From positions 868,001-932,000 of the forward strand of contig CAVTQZ010000001.1 in NCBI GenBank assembly GCA_963737015.1: 64,000 bases of DNA, in the 5' to 3' direction. This document shows positions 50,359 through 58,567 of the stretch, piece after piece; position 1 is the first letter of the stretch; every line of letters begins with the position of its first letter. A program made the translations under genes and the position numbers. The notes under the pieces are model-generated. The model searched no databases. It saw only the letters and a program-made list of their open reading frames with translations, and had not been told where the DNA came from. Origin of the DNA: CAVTQZ01 sp963737015 (lineage in GTDB: Bacteria; Actinomycetota; Acidimicrobiia; Acidimicrobiales; UBA8190).

Positions 50359-51509
50359 CGCGCCTGCACCTCGCTCGTTGAGTGGTGCGCGACGAATGGC
50401 AAACGGGTCACCTCCGCGGGCAGCCGCCTGCCGCGCAGTTCGAGCTCCACCTGGCTTCCGTCGTCGATCCCGGCGGCCGTGTCGACGAAGGCCATTGCTA
50501 TCCCACGGTCGAGGACCGGAGAGTAATTGCCGCTCGTCACCTCGCCGACCGGCGATGCCGCGCCGACCTGGTGGACGGTCGCACCCTCGCGAAGCGGCTG
50601 GCGCCCGGCTCCGACGAGCCCCCGGAGCATCCTGAGCGGACCCTCCGAGCGCTCTTTGTCGAGAGCGTTCCTGCCGCGGAAGTCACCTTTCTCCCAGCCG
50701 ACCACCCATCCGAGCCCCGCCTGGAGAGGCGTGATCCCCCCGCCGAGCTCGTGGCCGTGCAGGGGCAGCCCAGCCTCGAGGCGCAACGTGTCCCTGGCGC
50801 CCAGACCTGCCGGAGCCACGCCGGTGCCGATCACCGCGCCCCAGAAGTCGGCGGCACCCTCCACCGGAACGGCGCACTCCACGCCGTCCTCGCCTGTGTA
50901 ACCGGTTCCCGCCGAGAGGCAGGTGAGGCCCCTCCATTCGAAGGCCGTCACGGAGAAGCGCGGTACGGCCGCTGCGTCGGGCGCCACGGACGAGAGCAGA
51001 CGACGCGCCTGCGGACCCTGCACGGCGATCACGGCCCGGGATGCGGTCGTGTCCTCTCCGCCTACGGCTTCGCGCACCCGTGAGGTGTTCGACGCGTTCG
51101 GCATCACGTCGAACACGGTGTCCCAGATCCACCAGACGATCAGGTCGTCGAGGACTGATGCGTCCGAGTCGTCGAGGAGATGGGTGTACTGAGCGCGCCC
51201 CGGGCGGACCTTTCGCAAGTCGTTCGTGAGCGCGTACTGGAGCGACTCGAACGCGTGAGGACCTTCGATCCGGACCGTCCCGAGGTGGCTCACGTCGAAC
51301 GCGACCGCGGAGCTGCGGCACGCCCGGTGCTCTGCGAGGGTTCCGGACCCGTACGCGAGGGGCATCATCCATCCGCCGAACGGAACGAGCTTGGCGCCGA
51401 GTGCAACGTGCTCGGCCTCGAGTGGTGAACGTCGCAGCCCCTCAGACTCGGTGTCGGGTGGGAGAGCCGACGCGCCGAGGTCCGTCGGCGACAACTCCCC
51501 TCGGCGCAC
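50355..51509 (-). CDS. gcvT: aminomethyltransferase (glycine cleavage T-protein)
   Basis: Transfers the aminomethyl carbon from H-protein lipoate to tetrahydrofolate. The 384-aa protein has VALGAKLVPFGGWMMPLAY, SAVAFDVSHLGTVRIEGPHA, AQYTHLLDDSDASVLDDLIV and TGYTGEDGVECAVPVEGA. The start is GTG 51509, 9 bp after the nuclease-like gene; real homology begins about 25 residues in, so a later start is possible. It is co-transcribed with gcvPA and gcvPB. No gcvH lies in the window. Confidence 0.92.
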   Translation of the reverse strand: MRRGELSPTDLGASALPPDTESEGLRRSPLEAEHVALGAKLVPFGGWMMPLAYGSGTLAEHRACRSSAVAFDVSHLGTVRIEGPHAFESLQYALTNDLRKVRPGRAQYTHLLDDSDASVLDDLIVWWIWDTVFDVMPNASNTSRVREAVGGEDTTASRAVIAVQGPQARRLLSSVAPDAAAVPRFSVTAFEWRGLTCLSAGTGYTGEDGVECAVPVEGAADFWGAVIGTGVAPAGLGARDTLRLEAGLPLHGHELGGGITPLQAGLGWVVGWEKGDFRGRNALDKERSEGPLRMLRGLVGAGRQPLREGATVHQVGAASPVGEVTSGNYSPVLDRGIAMAFVDTAAGIDDGSQVELELRGRRLPAEVTRLPFVAHHSTSEVQAR

Positions 51510-51518
51510 GCAGTCAGC

Positions 51519-51893
51519 CTACGCGGCGGGTGAAGAGGGTCTGGGGAGACCGTGCTTGGCGAGTAGTGCCAGATAGTCACGCTGGTAGAGGAGCTTCACC
51601 TCTACGTCGGGGTGCAACTCGCGAAGACGGCGGACCTTCGCGTTCTTGCGGGTGACGAGCCTCTGGCTGAGGGTGGTCAGCTCGACGAAGCAGCCGTGAT
51701 CCGGAAGGTAGAAATCGGGCCGGAATGCGGACTTCGGTGTCCCGTCGGGATGCCAGTCGAGCGCGAACTCGACCGGCTCGTACTCCCAACGCACGCCGTA
51801 GAAATCGAGAAGCTCGGCGAACTGGCGCTCGGAGTAGTGAGCAAAACCGACAATGCGGTCACTTCGCTCAGGACTCGGGCGCTCGGGGATCAA
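51519..51893 (-). CDS. small PD-(D/E)XK nuclease-like conserved protein
   Basis: A 124-aa protein with FAHYSERQFAELLDFYGVRW, a FRPDFYLPDHGCFVELTTLS stretch that reads like the D...ExT core of PD-(D/E)XK nuclease folds, and VTRKNAKVRRLRELHPDVEV followed by LLYQRDYLALLAKHG. Activity is unproven. TTG 51893 overlaps the merR stop as TTGA. It is the second gene of the merR-gcv operon, which is an odd partner for glycine cleavage. Confidence 0.68.
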   Translation of the reverse strand: MIPERPSPERSDRIVGFAHYSERQFAELLDFYGVRWEYEPVEFALDWHPDGTPKSAFRPDFYLPDHGCFVELTTLSQRLVTRKNAKVRRLRELHPDVEVKLLYQRDYLALLAKHGLPRPSSPAA

Positions 51894-52507
51894 CCGCTTC
51901 GGACTTTCCCCGCCAGGGCTTGCCTCTCCTCCACTGGATGCCGCCCGTTCCGGACGTTCTGTACGTCGGCACCGTTCGAGGCTCTCTCTTCTTGCCCGTT
52001 CTGCGAGATCTCGAGAATGGCGGCGTCGAGCTCTTCGACAACGCCTGCAAGCGGGACGATGTTCAAAACGCCCTGGCCACCTTTGAGAAGGTCGACAACC
52101 TCACCGTCGCTGCGGGCGAGAACAGAGTCAGACCCGACTAGGACGAGGTTCGCGGATGCGAGGTCTGCGCCGAGTCCGTCGCGCATGCACTCGAGCGCCC
52201 GGCGGGCGCGTTGCAGCGAAATGCCGGCGTCGAGAAGCTGCTTTATGACTTTGAGCTCGAGAAGGTCATGGTAGGAGTAGACGCGTTGCGTACCGCTGCC
52301 GCGCGCGTCGGCAATGGAAGGACGCAACAGCCCCGTCCTCGCCCAATAGTCGAGCTGCCTGTAGGTGATACCGACGACGTTGCAGACCTGAGGTCCGCGA
52401 AAACCTTCAGTCGAGTCTGAGGCTTCGGATGACTCGGAACGATGAGACCCGGGTTCGTCCGAGATCCCGGGAAGTTGATGCTCCGAGTACTGGGTCCGAA
52501 CGTTCAT
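51890..52507 (-). CDS. MerR-family transcriptional regulator
   Basis: A 205-aa protein whose N-terminal domain GFRGPQVCNVVGITYRQLDY, then WARTGLLRPSIADARGSGTQ and YSYHDLLELKVIKQLLDAGI, is a MerR winged helix of the group seen in actinobacteria beside the FHA-domain gene garA (Rv1828-like). No metal-binding cysteine cluster is seen at the C-terminus. ATG 52507 has a strong GGAGGAG site 8 nt upstream, better than GTG 52516. It leads the operon merR-nuclease-gcvT-gcvPA-gcvPB, so it may regulate glycine cleavage. Confidence 0.85.
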   Translation of the reverse strand: MNVRTQYSEHQLPGISDEPGSHRSESSEASDSTEGFRGPQVCNVVGITYRQLDYWARTGLLRPSIADARGSGTQRVYSYHDLLELKVIKQLLDAGISLQRARRALECMRDGLGADLASANLVLVGSDSVLARSDGEVVDLLKGGQGVLNIVPLAGVVEELDAAILEISQNGQEERASNGADVQNVRNGRHPVEERQALAGKVRSG

Positions 52508-52595
52508 AAGTTCCACTCCTCCACCTCAGGTGCACGTTCATCCTAACCGCCACGCCTCACATGTTGGTAGTTACGGACCTGTGACGCATTGACCT

Positions 52596-52620
52596 ACAGA
52601 AATCGCCGTCTTCTTCGGCG
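52596..52620 (-). terminator. hairpin CGCCG-AAGAAGA-CGGCG followed by ATTTCT (minus strand)
   Basis: Read on the minus strand, a 5-bp GC stem (CGCCG/CGGCG) with a 7-base loop is followed by ATTTCTGT. It sits just after the stop of the small minus-strand frame and upstream of merR, as a factor-independent terminator would. The T-tract is short. Confidence 0.45.
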
Positions 52621-52625
52621 TTGGG

Positions 52626-52721
52626 TCAGCCGACCCGTGGTGCTTGCGGCCCGCCAGCCGTGGCAACGGGCGTGGAATTGAGGTACTCAGCCAACTCATT
52701 TGCGAGGTCTGCGACGGACAT
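52626..52721 (-). CDS. possible tiny ORF or 3' part of a broken small gene
   Basis: ATG 52721 to TGA 52626, 31 residues, begins SVADLANELAEYLNSTP. The preceding minus-strand frame (to about 52722) reads HVSERTIAPEKQRELLQRI and would join it if one base were added or removed. The stop is followed within 6 bp by a hairpin with a T-rich tail. No family is recognised. Confidence 0.35.
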   Translation of the reverse strand: MSVADLANELAEYLNSTPVATAGGPQAPRVG

Positions 52722-53020
52722 TGAATGCGTTGGAGCAATTCCCTTTGTTTTTCGGGCGCGATCGTTCGTTCGCTCACGTGCTCATCCATTTTTTCGCGCG
52801 CACTTTCCAGCTCGTTTGCGTCACGACCGACGAGCTTCCGAGGAAAGGAAGCGGATCCGAGGCCACCCGCGGCCGGCCCCATCTACTGAACCGCCACAGT
52901 CGCTTCTAGCGGGCAGCTCCGGAAACTTTCGCGAAGGCCGAGGTCAAAGGCATTGGTCGACACTTGTGAGGTGCTGAACACTAAGCCTCAAGTTGAGGTG
53001 GAGGTGGGGGTTGCGGGCTT

Positions 53021-53542
53021 TCAGTGGTCTATCAGCCGTAGGTCGTCGAGGTAACGACGACCGTTCTGGCGGTACTCCTCGCAGGCAATCCGGATGACTC
53101 CGAGGTTCGAGGCCCCGGGCTTGATGGAGGCAGGTACCCCGACGGCCAAAGCACCCGCCGGAACGGACGTCCCTGCCAGGACGACGGCTCCGGCGCCCAC
53201 GGTGGCACCGGTCGAGATCGTCACATGATGGAGGACGATCGATCCGGACCCGACGAGGCATTCGTCTTCGAGGATGCAGCCCTCGAGGTGCACGATGTGC
53301 CCGATGACGCAACCGTCGCCGACGATCGTGGGGAACCCGGGCCCTGCGTGGAGGACAGAGCCGTCCTGAATCGAGCTGCGCGCGCCGATCTGGATCGATC
53401 CGTAGTCTCCTCGCAGGACAGCCCCGGGCCATACGGTGCTCTCGGGGCCGATCGTCACGTCGCCTATCACCGTCGCCGCAGGATGCACGTAAGCGTCCTC
53501 ATCGATCTTCGGTGTGACGTTGCCGAGCGCGTAGACGGCCAT
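53021..53542 (-). CDS. gamma-class carbonic anhydrase family protein
   Basis: A 173-aa left-handed beta-helix protein with repeated hexapeptide turns (VIGDVTIGPESTVWPGAVLR). The three expected zinc histidines appear in SVLHAGPGF, VIGHIVHLEGC. Members hydrate CO2 or are non-catalytic homologues. ATG 53542 lies 7 nt after a TAGCGT -10 box (minus strand 53555-53550), supporting a leaderless transcript divergent from apt. Confidence 0.9.
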   Translation of the reverse strand: MAVYALGNVTPKIDEDAYVHPAATVIGDVTIGPESTVWPGAVLRGDYGSIQIGARSSIQDGSVLHAGPGFPTIVGDGCVIGHIVHLEGCILEDECLVGSGSIVLHHVTISTGATVGAGAVVLAGTSVPAGALAVGVPASIKPGASNLGVIRIACEEYRQNGRRYLDDLRLIDH

Positions 53543-53549
53543 TTGTCGA

Positions 53550-53555
53550 ACGCTA
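53550..53555 (-). promoter_or_regulatory. -10 box TAGCGT, leaderless start of the carbonic anhydrase
   Basis: Read on the minus strand, TAGCGT lies 7 nt before ATG 53542. Confidence 0.45.
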
Positions 53556-53600
53556 CTGGACGTGGGGCGAGCGACAACCTCGTTCTCGGCTCGCGGTCGC

Positions 53601-53606
53601 TACTGT
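53601..53606 (+). promoter_or_regulatory. -10 box TACTGT, leaderless start of apt
   Basis: TACTGT lies 10 nt before GTG 53617 and overlaps the alternative GTG 53605, favouring the later start. Confidence 0.4.
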
Positions 53607-53616
53607 GAATCGCCTC

Positions 53617-54183
53617 GTGAGCGAAGATTCGAAGAAGACTCGAGCGACGCCGATTGGGGCCGATGCACTGAGTGACGCGGTCTCGGCCCTCGTTCGCGAC
53701 GTGCCGGACTATCCAGAACCGGGGGTGGTATTCAAGGACGTCACACCCGTCTTGGCGAAGAACGAGATATTCAGCTCGGTCGTCGATTGGATGGCCGCTC
53801 CCTTATCGGGTGCCGTCGACATGGTCGTTGCGATAGAGGCAAGAGGTTTCATCCTGGGCGCCGCGGTTGCCTACGCGCTCGGCACCGGAGTCGTGCCGGT
53901 GAGAAAGCTCGGCAAGCTCCCTTGGGCGACGGATGCTGAGGCGTACGAACTGGAATACGGAGAAGCCACCCTCGAGATGCACACGGATGCTCTGGTATCC
54001 GGACAACGCGTCGTTGTCGTGGACGATGTAATTGCAACCGGTGGGACAGTGATGGCTGCGGCGGAGCTCGTGCGGAGGGCAGGCGCTCGTGTCGTCGAAG
54101 TCGTGGCCTTGCTCGCGATCGAAGGTCTGGGGGGAGTCGACAAGTTGGCGGGTTTCGAAACGCGAATCCTCGTTAGGAGTTGA
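53617..54183 (+). CDS. apt: adenine phosphoribosyltransferase
   Basis: Converts adenine and PRPP to AMP (purine salvage). About 188 aa with YPEPGVVFKDVTPVLA, AIEARGFILGAAVAYALG and the PRPP-binding motif VVVVDDVIATGGTVMAA. GTG 53617 is chosen over GTG 53605 because TACTGT (53601-53606) is 10 nt upstream of it and would overlap the earlier codon. The gene is divergent from the carbonic anhydrase gene. Confidence 0.93.
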   Translation: MSEDSKKTRATPIGADALSDAVSALVRDVPDYPEPGVVFKDVTPVLAKNEIFSSVVDWMAAPLSGAVDMVVAIEARGFILGAAVAYALGTGVVPVRKLGKLPWATDAEAYELEYGEATLEMHTDALVSGQRVVVVDDVIATGGTVMAAAELVRRAGARVVEVVALLAIEGLGGVDKLAGFETRILVRS

Positions 54184-54225
54184 CCCTTCCCCCGCCGGCT
54201 GTGGACGGGGCAAGCGACGTGCGGA

Positions 54226-57200
54226 CTAAGACGAGATGTCGGTTCGGCCTGTCGGTGCCGTGCGGATCTCCTCCAGGCCGGCGAGAAGTCCGGGCATCGA
54301 AAGCGTCTCAGCAGCGCGGCGCAGCACCTCGCAGGCATAGAGGTCGCCGGTGCTCGCGTACGCCCGGGCGACGAGCGCATCTCTGATGCTCGCGGGAGAT
54401 GACTCGGGCGGAGGGAGGCCGGTCGTGTCCCCGGTTATCTCGGCCACGAGGGCGGCTGCGATGTCGCGGCGCAGGCTTGGCATCGAGCGCGCCCGCCGCG
54501 TGGGCGGCCTTCTCGATCCAGGGACGAGCGTCATCCGATCTTCCGCTCAAGACGAGAGCGATCGCGTAGAACATCCCGCCCACTTCGGCCAGGGGACCCT
54601 CCAGAACGGGCGGCCCGGCATTCTCGACGCGCATGACCGCTTCTTCCACTCGCCCCGCGAGCGTCAACTCGGCCTCGATCACGAGGCCAGCCATCGCCGC
54701 GACTGGGTCGGGAGAGCTCTCCGGAGGGAACGGAGGAGCTGCCTCCGTTGCCCCGCGTGCCACCGTGACACAGAAGCTCGCAGCCCATCCGAGCCAAGAG
54801 CCGTAGTGGACCGGCTCGGCCGAGACCCGCTTCAGCGCGAGGACGTACTCCTCGGCTTCGTCGAGCATGCCGGCGTCCCTCGCCATGAGCGCGAGCAGAG
54901 ACCAGCCGTGGAGCGCCATGTCGTTCGCACCTAGCTCCTCCGAGAGCTCGGCCAGGCGGCGCGCGTACGTTGCGGCCTCCTCCATCTCCTCGTAGGTCCC
55001 TCCCATGGAGCGGATGAAGTTCTTCCACGCCAATGTTGCGAGAGCCGTGACCTGCTTCGTCCGGTCCCCCGTCTCGTCGGCGAACCGGAGGGCGTCTTCG
55101 AGCCATCCCGGGACCCGCGGGTCCGTCGGGTTCGCGAGGCAAAGGAACGACGAGCTCGAGATCGCACCGGGACGGTCACCGACGGCTTCGAACATCTCGA
55201 GGGCTTGTTCGAGCTCTGCTGCCGCCTCGTCCATCTGGCTCAGGTTGAACCTCGCGACGCCCGCGTTGGCGTGGGCCCATGCCTCCTTCTTCGCGTTGTC
55301 GAGGGCTCGCCACCTGGTGGCGACCTCCGCCAAGCGGGGTACCGACCACGCGGGATCGCTGAAGATCTTCGCCGCAGCCGCCGTATGGTCGCGCTCGACG
55401 GCGACTGTCGGATCATCGGGATCGTCGGGGACGAGAGCGAGAGTCTCGAAGGCGTCTTCCTGCTTCCCGCAAAGGGCCTGAAGCTCGGCGAGCTTGATCA
55501 GCACCCGTGCTCGCCTGAAGCCGAGCGCCACCGCACGTTCGAGGAGGCGCATCGCGTCGAGGTGCCTCGAGGTCTCTATGAACGCCTGACCGGCCTCGAC
55601 CAGCGCCTCGGCCGCCTCGTTGGCCACCTCCGCGTCGTCGCCGAGATAGCGCGTCGCACGTTCGAGGTGCCTGGCGCGGTCCTCGGGACTCTCCACGACC
55701 TGTGCAGCTCGACGGTGCAACTCACCGCGCACGTTGCGAGGAAGCATCTCGTAGGCAACTTCCCGCAGAAGGGAGTCTGGGGCCTGGTACCGCCCGTCCG
55801 ACCCCCGGCGTAGGAAGTTCGAGTCGACAAGTGACTCGAGCACCGTGGCAGCGCCTGGCAGGTCGATCGAACCGAGACGCGACACCTGTTCCGGCGTCGC
55901 CTCGCCCAACACCGAGGCGTGCTGAAGGATCAGCTTGTGGGTGGGCTCCAGTGAGTCGAGACGTGCCGCCAACAGCGCCTGCAACGTCGCAGGTATGCCC
56001 GCGCGTTCCTTCAGCCTGTAGCAGCCACCTTCGTCGACGAGCATGCGCTGCGCTCTCGCCATGGAAATGAGCTCGCGGAGGTAGAGCGCGTTACCCCCCG
56101 AGAGATCCACCAGGAACTCCGAAGCCTCGGGCACAAGAGGCTTGTCCCCTGCGAAGCTCGCTGCGAGCTCGGCGGTTTCGCTCCTCCCGAGGGCACCCAG
56201 GCGGACGGTAGTGGCCGCAGGAAGCCGACTGAGCCAGTGCTCGGGCTCCGTACGGCCGGCGAGAAGAGCGAAAAGTGGGACGTCGCTCAGCCGGTTCGAC
56301 AGCTCGCCCACGATGTCGAGCGTCCGCTCGTCGCTGCGATGCATGTCGTCGAGGATCAACAAAAGAGGGCGGCCCTTCGCCTTTTCCTTGAGGAGGCGAC
56401 CGAAAGCCCACAGCTGTTCCTGGCGGATGCCGACCGGGTCGATCGACTGCAGCGATTTGTCGATCTCACCTGCGACCGATCGCACGCGTGCCTCGACGTC
56501 CGGATCTTCAGCCGGCCCGAGTTGCGTGATGATCTCGGCCGCTAGGCGTGCCCCTCCCATGGCTCCGTAACCGGGGTACGACGCTCGCGCAACGGTCGCA
56601 TCTGATGCTGCGCGTCTTTCGATCTCGTTGAGGAGTCGCGTCTTTCCAACCCCTGCTTCACCGCAAACGACGACGAGCTGTGTCTGCCGGTCTTGCTTTG
56701 CACGTTGCCAGAGTGCATCGACGTACGCGACCTCACCGTTGCGGCCGACGAGCGGAAGATCCTCGGCTTGTTCCTGTCTGTCCCCCCGGCGCAGCGACAC
56801 GGCTTCCCAGACACCGACCGGCTCGCTCTTTCCCTTCAGGAGGACGGGTTGCCGCTCCCGGAAATTCACCCGTGCCGACGCCAATTCGGCGGTGAGCCGG
56901 CCACACAGCACTTCGCCGGGTGCAGCCGCTTTCTCGAGTCGTGCAGCCACGTTCACGGTGTCCCCGATCACGGTTACGTCACCGCGGCCGAGAGCGGTCG
57001 CCATGACCTCGCCGGAGTTGATCCCTATCGAGAAGACCAGGTCGCCACCGAGCTGACGGATCGCCATCGCGGCAGCCACGGCGCGCTCGGCGTCGTCGTC
57101 GTGGGCCACCGGCACTCCGAAGAGCGCCATGATCGAGTCGCCCATGTACTTGTCGATGGTGCCGCCGTGCTGTGTCACCACATCGCCAAGCTCGTTGAAT

Positions 57201-57577
57201 GCCGCATCAACCATCCGCGCCACCAGCTCGGGATCGGTTCGTTCGGCGAGGGAGGTGAAGCCGACCACGTCGGCGAAGAGGACTGTCGCGAGGCGACGCT
57301 CTGCGACGTTGTTCGCAGGGCGTGAAGCAGCAGCGGACTCCGCGCCCGGCGCCGTCCCCGTCGAAGATGAAAGCGCATCCGATCCGTCTTTTGCGAGCTC
57401 CGAGCCGCACTGACCGCAGTACCCCTGGCCTTCGGTCGTGGCCGCTCCACAAAACGTGCATCTCAGGAGGGCGAGGGTCCGGCCGCACCTTCCGCAAAAG
57501 CGAAAGCCGTCGGGGTTCGACGCCTGACAGGCCGGACATATCGGCACCTTCAAAACGCTAGCGCCGCCTCTCGCCAC
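54226..57577 (-). CDS. zinc-ribbon / nucleotide cyclase / AAA ATPase / TPR protein, apparent 1-bp insertion near 54487-54494
   Basis: A very large multidomain protein (about 1116 aa after correction). Order: double zinc ribbon (CPACQASNPDGFRFCGRCGR, CTFCGAATTEGQGYCGQCG), class III cyclase (VLFADVVGFTSLAERTDPE, KYMGDSIMALFG, TVNVAARLEKAA with the Asn present), AAA ATPase (VVCGEAGVGKTRLLNEIERR), then long TPR-like helices. In the main frame the end is a string of Arg/Pro residues after HAAGALDA, whereas another frame continues as SMPSLRRDIAAALVAEITGD and AYASTGDLYACEVLRRAAET to the stop at 54226. One extra base in the GCGCGC run explains it. The GTG start at 57577 is uncertain; GTG 57547 is an option. 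Confidence 0.85.
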
Positions 57578-57578
57578 C

Positions 57579-57618
57579 GGAGTCCCGGAGTCCCGGAGTC
57601 CCGGAGTCCCGGAGTCCC
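57579..57618. repeat. five perfect tandem copies of GGAGTCCC (8 bp)
   Basis: GGAGTCCC is repeated five times in succession immediately upstream of (minus-strand) the cyclase-ATPase gene and 63 bp before the dienelactone hydrolase gene. An 8-bp period is not a multiple of three, so expansion would shift any frame. It lies in the divergent promoter region of the two genes. Confidence 0.9.
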
Positions 57619-57680
57619 GAAGGAGAACCCAGGCAGCGGAAGTGGCGCATTGGAGATAGCTGCATCAAGATCGTCGACAA

Positions 57681-58487
57681 ATGGGTGAGCTCGACGACTT
57701 CCAACGTGGCGACTTCACTCACGAAGGCAAGACCCGTGATATCTACCGAAAGGGCTCGGGTCCGGCAGTCGTGGTGATCGAGGAACTGCCTGGCATCACG
57801 CCCGGGGTGCTCGGCTTCGCCCGCCGGGTGGCCGACATCGGTTGCACCGCCGTCGTCCCCCACCTGTTCGGCCAGCCCGGAGCACCACCCGACGGCCGCC
57901 AGATCCTGTCGTCGATCGTCCCTGCCTGCATATCGCGAGAGTTCACGGTCCTGGCCACCGGCAGGACCTCCCCGATCATCGATTGGTTGCGTGCCCTCGC
58001 CCGTTCGGCCCACGAGGAGTGCGGCGGCCCGGGAGTAGGCGTGGTCGGCATGTGTTTCACCGGAGGTTTCGCCTTGGCGATGGTCGCCGGAGCCCCCGTA
58101 CTTGCGCCGGTCATGTCTCAGCCGTCGTTGCCTTTCGCCATTACACCGCGCCAGCGGCGCGATCTGGGAGTGTCCCCGGCTGATCTCGAGGAGGTCAAGC
58201 GTCAGTGCGCGGCGCGCGATCTGAAGGTCCTTGGTCTTCGCTTCAGCGGTGACCGGGCCGTTCCTGCTGAGCGCTTCCAAAGGCTCAAGGAGGAACTGGG
58301 GGATCATTTCGTCGCCGTCGAGATCGATTCATCCAAGGGCAATCCCTACGGGAACCCTGCTGCCGCCCATTCGGTCCTCACAGAGCACCTCGTCGACAGA
58401 CCGGGTCACCCTACGCGCGAAGCCCTCGACAGAGTGCTTTCGCTCTTTCGTTCGAAGCTCTTGGGAGCATCAGAGACCGTCAGCTGA
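57681..58487 (+). CDS. dienelactone hydrolase family protein
   Basis: A 268-aa alpha/beta hydrolase with PAVVVIEELPGITPGVLGFA (Glu of the DLH active site) and VGVVGMCFTGGFALAMVAGA, where Cys replaces the Ser nucleophile as in dienelactone hydrolases. The expected Asp (GDRAVPAERFQ) and His (PAAAHSVLTEH) are visible. It may open cyclic esters, but specificity is unknown. The gene is divergent from the cyclase-ATPase and convergent with the membrane protein. Confidence 0.85.
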   Translation: MGELDDFQRGDFTHEGKTRDIYRKGSGPAVVVIEELPGITPGVLGFARRVADIGCTAVVPHLFGQPGAPPDGRQILSSIVPACISREFTVLATGRTSPIIDWLRALARSAHEECGGPGVGVVGMCFTGGFALAMVAGAPVLAPVMSQPSLPFAITPRQRRDLGVSPADLEEVKRQCAARDLKVLGLRFSGDRAVPAERFQRLKEELGDHFVAVEIDSSKGNPYGNPAAAHSVLTEHLVDRPGHPTREALDRVLSLFRSKLLGASETVS

Positions 58488-58491
58488 TCAC

Positions 58492-58514
58492 CGCCAGCAA
58501 GCGGGCTTGCGGCG
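58492..58514. terminator. strong hairpin between convergent genes
   Basis: GCAAGC (58497-58502), GG loop, GCTTGC (58505-58510), extended by CGCC/GGCG with one bulged A. It lies 5 bp after the dienelactone hydrolase stop and about 54 bp from the convergent membrane-protein stop. It has no T-run and could work in both directions. Confidence 0.45.
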
Positions 58515-58567
58515 CTTGCGCACCAAGCGTAAGCGTAAGAAGCATTGCGTCGAAGGCGAGCGCTTTC

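Larger units (their letters stand above)
52508..53020. other. 513-bp region, no certain gene; contains small minus-strand ORF and terminator-like hairpin
   Basis: Between merR and the carbonic anhydrase gene I find no certain gene. On the minus strand a 31-codon frame (52721-52626) begins MSVADLANELAEYLN and is followed by a hairpin. Another minus-strand frame immediately upstream reads MDEHVSERTIAPEKQRELLQ, out of phase by one base at the junction. This suggests a small gene of about 60-80 residues split by an indel, but I cannot confirm it. Confidence 0.4.

Noticed and set aside
51510..51520. Glycine riboswitch upstream of gcvT
   Set aside because: Only 9 bp separate the upstream gene from gcvT; there is no room for an aptamer, and none is seen before merR.
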